This document shows positions 25,782 through 32,966 of a stretch of 64,000 nucleotides of DNA, in pieces (the stretch's first letter is position 1; every line of letters begins with the position of its first letter). This stretch comes from Candidatus Hebobacterum abditum. GTDB lineage: Bacteria; Armatimonadota; Hebobacteria; Hebobacterales; Hebobacteraceae. A program made the translations under genes and the position numbers. The stretch covers positions 23,587-87,586 of the forward strand of contig JALGXW010000013.1 of NCBI GenBank assembly GCA_029821875.1, written 5' to 3'. The notes under the pieces were generated by a model. It did no database searches, had not been told where the DNA came from, and worked only from the letters and a program-made list of their open reading frames with translations.

Positions 25782-27053
25782 ATGAGCCGATCCCTATCAG
25801 TGTGTGTTGTTGGCGCAGGTAGCTCATACACTCCCGAGCTGGTCGAGGGGCTGCTCCAACAAGACCCGGCACTTCTGCCTGTCGGGGAGCTGCGCCTCAC
25901 CGACATCGATGCCGAGCGCCTCTCCATCATGGCCGGCTTCAGCGAGCGCGCCGTTCGCCACGCTGGACGCGATGTGACTGTTGCCAGCGACAAGCGTCTC
26001 GCACCGATGATCGAAGGCGCCGACTTCGTCATCACACAGATCCGTGTGGGGGGGATGAAGGCCAGGCATCTGGATGAGAGCATTCCCCTGAAGTACGGGA
26101 TCATCGGGCAGGAGACGACCGGCCCCGGCGGGATGTTCAAGGCGCTACGGACGATCCCCCCAATGATCGAGATCGGGAACACAGTCGCCTCCGCTGCGCC
26201 CGATGCGTATATCCTGAACTATGCCAACCCCAGTGGCATCGTCTCCGAAGCAGTGTCGAAGCACACGAAGGCGAATATCATCGGCCTGTGCTCTGGCATC
26301 CCCGGGATGCAGGCAGAGATCGAAGGCTCATTCTCTCCTCGCTACCCCGATCTGCGCGTCTACACCGTGGGGCTCAATCACTTCGGTCACATTCATCGCG
26401 TACTCTCGGGAGACAGGGATGTCACGGGGGAGGTGATGGAAGCACTCGCGAAGACGGAGGAGGAGAGGGGCAACCAGGGCGGGGAGCGCACTATCCGGCT
26501 GCTGCAAGCGTATCCCATAGGCTACGTTGACTACTTCTACCATCGCGCCCGCATGGTCCAAGCGTACCAGTCCCACTCGGGGACGCGAGCCGAGGAGATC
26601 GAGGCCATCGAGCGGGAGATTCTCGCTGAAGCAGCGAGGCCAGACGTTGTCGAGAAGCCGAAGGCGCTGAGTCGGCGTGGTGGCGGCGGCTATGCGAACA
26701 TCACCTTCGCTGTCATGAAGGCGATCGTGAATGACACGGGGGAGGAGCTGACGGCCAACGTCCCCAACAGGGGGAGCGTGGACGGGATCGAGGATGACGC
26801 AGTTGTGGAGGTCGTATGTCGCGTTGACCGAAATGGCGCTCACCCACTGCCCGTGGGTCAGATCCCGCTCGCGTTTCGCGGTGTGATGCAGGCGCTGAAG
26901 GCATACGAAACACTGACCGTAGAGGCGGCGGTGCAACGGAGCAGGCGGCTGGCGGTGCTCGCGCTGCTGAACCATCCCCTCATGGGGGACGTGGATGTGA
27001 TAGAGCCGTTGCTGGATGAAATGCTCGCAGCGCACGGGCTCGACTTCACATAA
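25782..27053 (+). CDS. GH4-family glycosidase (6-phospho-beta-glucosidase/alpha-glucosidase-like)
   Basis: 423 residues. The NAD-binding motif VVGAGSSYTPELVEGL lies at residues 9-24. The NYANP motif is at 146-150. The metal ligands are Cys170 in GLCSGIPGMQ and His200 in GLNHFGHIH, as in GH4 enzymes that use NAD+ and Mn2+ with a redox elimination mechanism. Specificity within GH4 (phospho-beta-glucoside, alpha-galactoside, alpha-glucuronide) cannot be set from motifs. The preceding kinase gene suggests a phosphorylated or amino-sugar substrate. The product is cytoplasmic, with no signal peptide. Confidence 0.9.
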   Translation: MSRSLSVCVVGAGSSYTPELVEGLLQQDPALLPVGELRLTDIDAERLSIMAGFSERAVRHAGRDVTVASDKRLAPMIEGADFVITQIRVGGMKARHLDESIPLKYGIIGQETTGPGGMFKALRTIPPMIEIGNTVASAAPDAYILNYANPSGIVSEAVSKHTKANIIGLCSGIPGMQAEIEGSFSPRYPDLRVYTVGLNHFGHIHRVLSGDRDVTGEVMEALAKTEEERGNQGGERTIRLLQAYPIGYVDYFYHRARMVQAYQSHSGTRAEEIEAIEREILAEAARPDVVEKPKALSRRGGGGYANITFAVMKAIVNDTGEELTANVPNRGSVDGIEDDAVVEVVCRVDRNGAHPLPVGQIPLAFRGVMQALKAYETLTVEAAVQRSRRLAVLALLNHPLMGDVDVIEPLLDEMLAAHGLDFT

Positions 27054-27095
27054 GGCATGGGGCCACGCGGGCGCCCTGTTGGGGAGCAAGCCGGT

Positions 27096-28544
27096 ATGGG
27101 AAAGGGAGGCAGCTTGCGTGCTCGTGCACTGAAGCTGACGCGTCAACCGCTGTTTCAGCCATCAGAGCTTGAGGCGATAGAGGAGGCCGCTCTACGTATC
27201 CTCGAAGAGGTGGGGGTCGAGGTCAGCCACCCGGAGCTTGCGGCGCGCGCCGCCAGCGAGGGCTTCGAGTTCTCGCAGACGCGCATCCGGCTGGCACGGC
27301 GCAAGGTGGCCGAGTTTCTGGCGGAAGCGCGAGGAGGCGCACGGGGGCAGCAAAGCAGCGCGACCTCCGATGACGGCTGCCGCGACCTCGTTGCATATAT
27401 AAGCCCCTATCCACAGAGCGTCCATGACCCGGAGACAGACGAGATCGTCCCGTTCACCGCCGCGCGGCTGGCCGAGGCGACGAAGCTGGTGGGAGCAGTG
27501 GCCGACCGTGGGATCGTCCCCCAGGTGCCGGGCTGCCCGGTAGACGTACCGGCTCCGCTGCAAGTCATCCTCCAGTATCGAATCGCGGCCGAGAACCTGC
27601 CCGGAGGTGGTCCACCCGTCGATCCCAAGGCCCTGGCCTCAATGCCCTACATCATGGAGATGGCCGAGGTCCTGGGCCGGCCCATTCGCAGCCTCCCTGT
27701 GTACGTCTTCAGCCCTCTCACACTGGCCGGCGAATCGCTGTCCGGAGTCATGGCGTACGAGTCAGGCCTGGATGCCGTCGGTGTCAGCTCGATGCCAGCG
27801 GCGGGAAGCACAGCCCCGGTGCGGCCGAGCGAAGCGCTCGCCCTCGCGGCCGCGGAGGTGATTGGCTCGGCCCTGATCCTGCGTGAGTGCATCGAGCCGC
27901 CGGTCCACTGGGGCATCGGAGCGTACCCGTTCGACATGAGGGGTATGGCGATGAGCTTCGGCTCTCCGGAAGCCTTGCTCTTCGAGATGGCCTCGTGTGA
28001 AGTGGACGCCTACTTCCACGGCCATCCCTGGCACCCCGCTGTGGGGAACATCCATACCCTCGCCAAGCTGCCTGGCCCCCAGGCTGCGGCGGAGAAGGCC
28101 ACTCTCATGACACTCGGCGCTCTGTGGGGAGCAACAGAGTTCCACTGCGCCGGGGTCCTCAGCCTCGACGAGATCTTCAGCCCGGTTCAGCTCCTGGCCG
28201 ATCTCGAGGTCAAGGATCACGTGCAACGGCTGGTGCGGGGACTGGAGACCGGCTGCGATGCGGATGCCCTCGTCGCAGATGTGCGGGAGGGACTGGAGGG
28301 GGGGTTCATGGGGATCGAGCGCACCCTGGACCGATATCGCGAACTGTACTGGCATCCACAGTTGTTCGAGCGCCGGTTCCTGGGACCATGGCGGAGCGCG
28401 TCGAGCCCGAGCTTTGGCCAGCTAGCACGTGAGATGTGTCGGGAGTTGCTGGGACGGTACTGCTACGAACCACCAGCGGGCATCAGGTCCGAGATCGAGC
28501 GTATCTACCGCCGCGCGGAGCGAGGACTCGCCGCCGCAACATGA
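27096..28544 (+). CDS. trimethylamine methyltransferase (MttB)-family protein, non-pyrrolysine type
   Basis: 482 residues. The MttB-family pattern is visible in EEAALRILEEVGVEVSHPEL, the central AAGSTAPV and LIL segments, and GRYCYEPPAGIRSEIERIYR at the C-terminus. No in-frame TAG is present, so it belongs with the non-Pyl members such as glycine betaine methyltransferases that demethylate quaternary amines onto a corrinoid protein. ATG 27096 has GGGGAG nine bases upstream; ATG 27057 lacks a good site. It closes the URO-D/kinase/GH4 run. No MttC-like corrinoid protein appears in the window. Confidence 0.85.
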   Translation: MGKGGSLRARALKLTRQPLFQPSELEAIEEAALRILEEVGVEVSHPELAARAASEGFEFSQTRIRLARRKVAEFLAEARGGARGQQSSATSDDGCRDLVAYISPYPQSVHDPETDEIVPFTAARLAEATKLVGAVADRGIVPQVPGCPVDVPAPLQVILQYRIAAENLPGGGPPVDPKALASMPYIMEMAEVLGRPIRSLPVYVFSPLTLAGESLSGVMAYESGLDAVGVSSMPAAGSTAPVRPSEALALAAAEVIGSALILRECIEPPVHWGIGAYPFDMRGMAMSFGSPEALLFEMASCEVDAYFHGHPWHPAVGNIHTLAKLPGPQAAAEKATLMTLGALWGATEFHCAGVLSLDEIFSPVQLLADLEVKDHVQRLVRGLETGCDADALVADVREGLEGGFMGIERTLDRYRELYWHPQLFERRFLGPWRSASSPSFGQLAREMCRELLGRYCYEPPAGIRSEIERIYRRAERGLAAAT

Positions 28545-28701
28545 AGATCGACACACAGCCGCCCAGGAGTTGTAGCACTCCGCTGCTGGCCGTCGGCCGA
28601 GGGAGCGACGGCGCAATCAGTCGGTACTTTTGCCCATCCTTCTCTTGGTCCTCCTGCGTGCCGAGGGGCAGAGGTGTAGTGCGGGCCCTGGGGTGTAGCT
28701 G

Positions 28702-30708
28702 ATGCTCGGCGGCTCGTCGCCAAGCCAGAAACGGGAGTCGCTAACGTCCGTGCCGACGCCCGGCAAGCCAACGTCGAACGACAGCAGGGCCGGGGAGCGC
28801 CGTTCCCGCGGCGCAACGTGGCGGGCCATCGCAATCGCTGTCCTTCTCATGCCCCTCCAATCGTGGTGGATCGTGCAGATGGAGGCCATCCGCTACAACA
28901 CTTGGCCCACGATGTATTCTCTGCCGTTGCACACCGTCTTCATCGTACTCCTGCTGGTAGGCATCAATGCACTTGTCAGGCGCCGAGCACCTGGATGGGC
29001 CCTGGGCCCCGGTGAGTTGCTGACGATCTACATCATGCTCGCCATTTCTGGCGTGATCGCTGGGTATGGCCTTATTCAGGCTCTCGTAGGGTGGATTATC
29101 GCACCCATCGAACGAGTGACAGTCGGCTACGACCGGCAACTGCTCTTCAGGGACGTCCTTCCGGCCTGGCTGGTGGTCACGGACGAGCAGACCCTGACTC
29201 ATTTCTACGATGGCGAAAGCACTCTCTTTGCTGCGAAGCACCTACTCGACTGGGGAAGGCCTGCCTTGGCATGGAGCGCCTTTATGTTGGCGTTCTTCGG
29301 GGCCATGCTGTCCCTGAACGCGCTGCTGCGCCGCCGCTGGATTGAGGAAGAGCGGCTCACCTTTCCCCTCGTGCAGGTCCCGGTGGCCATGGTGGAGCCA
29401 TCTGGCGCACTGTTCCGCAGTCGGCTGGTCTGGGTCGGCTTCGCCATGGCTGTTGTCCTCGGCTCTGTGAACGGTCTTCATACGCTCTTCCCAGCTATAC
29501 CCAGTCTCCAGCCCGACCTGAGCTCGCTCAACGAGGACCTGGGACGGCGCTGGGACTGCTTCCTCAAGTCCGAAGGCGCCTTCTGGCCGCCCTACCTATG
29601 GGCTGTCGGCGTCGGCTTTCTTATGCCGGTAGACATCGCATTCTCCTACTGGTTCTTCTTCTGGGCCGTGAAGCTGGAGGAATTGGTGACCGTGCTGTGG
29701 GGGTGGGATATTGCGCCCGACGCTCCGTTCACCCATCAGCAGTCTGCCAGCGCCCTGTTGGCCATTGGGCTCTTCGTCCTGTGGTCGGGAAGGCGTCACT
29801 TGGCCAGGGCGCTCCGGCTGGCGTTCCGTCCCAGCTTGGGCCCGCGCGACGGGGAGGAACCTCTGCGCTACAGGTGGGCTGTTGGTTTGCTCGCGTTGTC
29901 TGTTGCTGGCATGGCTGTGTTCGTAGGACTTGCGGGCGCTCCGGCATGGATCATCTTCGTGTACCTGGGTCTGTATCTAGTCGCCAGCCTCGCGCTGTCG
30001 CGGCTTAGGGCGGAGCTAGGCGCGCCGCAGACGGAGGTCTATGCGGCTGGCCCCCACACGCTTCTCACTCAGCTCGTCACGCCAGCATCGTTCCCATTCC
30101 GCGGGCTCGCGATATTGACCCTGTTCGGATGGACGTCCAAGGCCTACGGGATGGATGCGACGCCGCTCCAGATGGAGGGCTTCAAGATGGCGCAGGCTGC
30201 GCGCGTACGCGTGCGCGGCCTGGTCGCTGCGATGTTCGTTGCAGTTGTCGCCGGCCTCGTCATCGCCTACGTTGCGCTGCTGACGCCGTTGTACAGCCTG
30301 GGGGCAGACAGCGCCAAGGTCGGCTTCGAGGGTCCCACCCAAGCCTATGCCTCGCTGATCACGTGGACCTCCGGCGTGGCGCCTGCTCCTCTCCAGCGAG
30401 GGTCCGCCATGGGCGTGGCCTTCGTCTTCACGTTCTTCCTGTATGCTATGCGCAGTCGCTTCTTTTGGTGGCCGTTTCATCCGATGGGATATGTCCTGGC
30501 GCCGATGTGGTTCACACATCATCTCTGGATGTCAGTGTTCGTTGCCTGGACCATCAAAGCACTGATCCTACGGTACGGCGGCTTGCGTGCCTACACCAAG
30601 GCACTTCCCTTCTTCCTGGGCCTCATTCTTGGTGACTGCGTCATTGGCAGCTTGTGGGCGCTTGCCAACCTCATACTCAAGATTCCGACTTACAGCGTTT
30701 GGATATAG
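28702..30708 (+). CDS. DUF6785/DUF6784-like polytopic membrane protein, paralogue 2
   Basis: 668 residues, many TM segments. The family motif is RRWIEEERLTFPLVQVPVA; GELLTIYIMLAISG, FPFRGLAILTLFGWTSKAYG and FFWWPFHPMGYVLAPMWFTH are shared with paralogue 3. The two tandem copies are strongly alike along their whole length, so they are a recent duplication compared with paralogue 1. Start ATG 28702 has only a weak ribosome site, and the first 35 residues are hydrophilic. Presumed inner-membrane carrier for a product of the catabolic genes upstream. Confidence 0.75.
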   Translation: MLGGSSPSQKRESLTSVPTPGKPTSNDSRAGERRSRGATWRAIAIAVLLMPLQSWWIVQMEAIRYNTWPTMYSLPLHTVFIVLLLVGINALVRRRAPGWALGPGELLTIYIMLAISGVIAGYGLIQALVGWIIAPIERVTVGYDRQLLFRDVLPAWLVVTDEQTLTHFYDGESTLFAAKHLLDWGRPALAWSAFMLAFFGAMLSLNALLRRRWIEEERLTFPLVQVPVAMVEPSGALFRSRLVWVGFAMAVVLGSVNGLHTLFPAIPSLQPDLSSLNEDLGRRWDCFLKSEGAFWPPYLWAVGVGFLMPVDIAFSYWFFFWAVKLEELVTVLWGWDIAPDAPFTHQQSASALLAIGLFVLWSGRRHLARALRLAFRPSLGPRDGEEPLRYRWAVGLLALSVAGMAVFVGLAGAPAWIIFVYLGLYLVASLALSRLRAELGAPQTEVYAAGPHTLLTQLVTPASFPFRGLAILTLFGWTSKAYGMDATPLQMEGFKMAQAARVRVRGLVAAMFVAVVAGLVIAYVALLTPLYSLGADSAKVGFEGPTQAYASLITWTSGVAPAPLQRGSAMGVAFVFTFFLYAMRSRFFWWPFHPMGYVLAPMWFTHHLWMSVFVAWTIKALILRYGGLRAYTKALPFFLGLILGDCVIGSLWALANLILKIPTYSVWI

Positions 30709-30841
30709 CGACACTCGACGAGCTCCTAGCGCGAAGCGGGCCGGCCGCTGTTTCCCTCACCGTTGGTCTGAGTGGAGGTGATCGCTTTACGCTCGCCTAA
30801 GAGAAGCATCTCCGTCTTTCGCCGGCCGCGCAGGGCGCCGC

Positions 30842-32842
30842 ATGGCACCAGACGACACTACGCCGACCGATCATAGCGAAGACATGACCTCGGGTGCACA
30901 GGGGGGCAGGGATCCATCAGCGGCCCGCGACCGCGGCCAGGTGGTCACCTGGCGGGCCATCGCGATCGCGCTGCTCATCATGCCGTTTCAGTCAACCTGG
31001 ATCGTCCACATGGAGGCCATTCGCAACTACACCTGGCCGAGCATGCTGGCGCTGCCACTCGAGACGGTCTTTGTCCTGCTCCTCCTGACGGCCGCCAGCG
31101 CGGCGATCAAGCGCCGGCGGCCGCGGTGGGCGCTGAGCCAGGGCGAGCTGCTGACGATCTACATCATGCTCGCCATCGGTGGCGTCATCGTCGGCTTCGG
31201 GCTGCTCGAGCAGGTCATATCGTGGGCGATCGCGCCCGTGGGCCGAGCGACCAAGGAGAACCAGTGGGACCAGCTCTTCTGGCAGCACCTTCCGAGCTGG
31301 CTGGTGCTCACCAATGTGGACAGCCTGGAGGCGCTCTTCCGCGGCGACACGACTCTGCTCACAAGACGGCACGTCGCGAGCTGGATGCCCGTTGTCCTCT
31401 CTTGGGGCGGGTTCTTCCTCGCTTTCTTCGCCGTCATGATGGCCATGAACACTCTTCTGCGGCGGCGCTGGATCGAAGAGGAACGCCTCACCTTCCCGCT
31501 GGTCCAGCTCCCGCTTGCCGTCACGGAGCCGACCGGGCGGATCTTCCGGAATTGGCTCCTCTGGGCCGGGTTCGGGCTGGCCTTTGTGCTTGGCACGCTG
31601 AACGGTCTTCACGCCCTCTTCCCCGCGATGCCGAGCTTTCAGCCCGACCTCGGCAGCCTGAACGCTCACCTCGGCCGGCGCTGGAGCTGCTTCGCAAAGC
31701 ATGGGGGGCCGTTCTGGCCCCCCTATCCATGGGCGATCGGCGTGGCCGTGTTCATGCCCCTGGAGGTATCGTTCTCCTACTGGTTCTTCTTCTGGGTGGT
31801 CAAGCTCGAAGAGCTGGCGACCGTGCTCACCGGCTGGGACATCGCGCCCGACGCGCCATTCGTCTACCAGCAATCGGCGGCCGCACTGCTGGCCATCGGC
31901 GTCTATATTGTATGGGCGGCCCGCAAGCATTTTTGGTCGGTAGTCGCCGGCGCGATCCACCCCAGCCGGGACCTCGGCGATCGCCGCGAGCCTATCCCGT
32001 ACCGCGCGGCCATCGCTCTGTTCGTCGCCGCGATTGGATTCCTCTGCATCTTCGTCTGGCGGGCGGGCATGCCGGTCTGGCTGGTCCCCATCTTCCTCTC
32101 GCTCTACCTGAGCGCGAGCCTCGCGCTGTCGAGGATCCCCGCCGAGCTGGGCGCGCCGGCTAACGAGATCCACGACGCCGGGCCCCACCAGATCCTCACC
32201 CAGATTGCGACGCCGGCTTCCTTCCCCGTCCGCGGGCTCGTGGCGCTGACACTGCTCGGCTGGACCTCGCGGAGCTATGGCGTCGATCCCACACCTCATC
32301 AGATGGGCGGCTTCAAGATGGCCGAGCGCACGGGCCTCCGCACGCGGGGGCTGGCCGGCGCGATGTTCGTCGCCGCCGTCGCCGGGCTTGTCTACGGCTA
32401 CTTGGCTCTCCTCCTGCCGCTCTACCAGCTCGGCGCGGACAGCAGCAAGCTTCACTTCAACACCAGTGGCCAGTACGCGTTCGGCGAGTTGGAGACCTGG
32501 CTGACGGGAGTCGCGCCGGCCACCGGCTACCGGAGCACGGCGATGGGCTTCGGCTTCCTCTTCACCTTGTTCCTCTACGCGATGCGCAGCCGCTTTCTCT
32601 GGTGGCCATTCCACCCGATGGGGTACCTGATGGCGCCAACCTGGTTCACCCATCACCTCTGGCTGCCGGTCTTCCTCGCCTGGCTCGCGAAGCTGCTGCT
32701 GCTGCGGTACGGGGGCCTGAGGACCTATGCGGCCGCGCTGCCGTTCTTCTTCGGGCTCATCATCGGCGATTGCGTGATCGGAAGTCTGTGGGCCCTGGCA
32801 AACCTGGTCTTCGGCGCACCCACCTTCGCTGTCTGGATGTGA
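30842..32842 (+). CDS. DUF6785/DUF6784-like polytopic membrane protein, paralogue 3
   Basis: 666 residues, tandem to paralogue 2 after a 133-bp gap. It carries RRWIEEERLTFPLVQLPLA, GELLTIYIMLAIGGVIVGFG, FPVRGLVALTLLGWTSRSYG and LWWPFHPMGYLMAPTWFTHH. The charged motif between TM segments is the most constant element among the three paralogues and is a reasonable guess for a gating or substrate site. No ribosome site stands out at ATG 30842. Nothing suggests a separate operon, but the gap is long enough for its own promoter. Confidence 0.75.
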   Translation: MAPDDTTPTDHSEDMTSGAQGGRDPSAARDRGQVVTWRAIAIALLIMPFQSTWIVHMEAIRNYTWPSMLALPLETVFVLLLLTAASAAIKRRRPRWALSQGELLTIYIMLAIGGVIVGFGLLEQVISWAIAPVGRATKENQWDQLFWQHLPSWLVLTNVDSLEALFRGDTTLLTRRHVASWMPVVLSWGGFFLAFFAVMMAMNTLLRRRWIEEERLTFPLVQLPLAVTEPTGRIFRNWLLWAGFGLAFVLGTLNGLHALFPAMPSFQPDLGSLNAHLGRRWSCFAKHGGPFWPPYPWAIGVAVFMPLEVSFSYWFFFWVVKLEELATVLTGWDIAPDAPFVYQQSAAALLAIGVYIVWAARKHFWSVVAGAIHPSRDLGDRREPIPYRAAIALFVAAIGFLCIFVWRAGMPVWLVPIFLSLYLSASLALSRIPAELGAPANEIHDAGPHQILTQIATPASFPVRGLVALTLLGWTSRSYGVDPTPHQMGGFKMAERTGLRTRGLAGAMFVAAVAGLVYGYLALLLPLYQLGADSSKLHFNTSGQYAFGELETWLTGVAPATGYRSTAMGFGFLFTLFLYAMRSRFLWWPFHPMGYLMAPTWFTHHLWLPVFLAWLAKLLLLRYGGLRTYAAALPFFFGLIIGDCVIGSLWALANLVFGAPTFAVWM

Positions 32843-32870
32843 CCATGAGAGGAGTTCGATCAAAGAAGAC

Positions 32871-32966
32871 GTGGTTATCATCGGCGGCGGCAGCTTCCGG
32901 CGAACGGCCGCCGCAGGAGAGTGGCGTAGCACCTTCCGCGTCGCCGAGCGGCCGCGTGCCGCCTAG
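32871..32966 (+). pseudogene. possible N-terminal fragment of a dinucleotide-binding oxidoreductase
   Basis: The frame EDVVIIGGGSF followed by TAAAG resembles the first beta strand and glycine loop of FAD/NAD-binding proteins. It begins at about GTG 32871 and stops after 31 codons, sharing CTAG with the convergent SLH gene. It is short and could be chance. Confidence 0.3.

Noticed and set aside
27057..28544. MttB-like gene as a pyrrolysine enzyme
   Set aside because: No in-frame TAG anywhere in the gene, and TAG ends several other genes in the window.
30992..32932. 646-codon minus-strand frame over paralogue 3
   Set aside because: Composition is dominated by Arg/Glu/Gln as expected antisense to membrane helices; the plus strand carries the family motifs.
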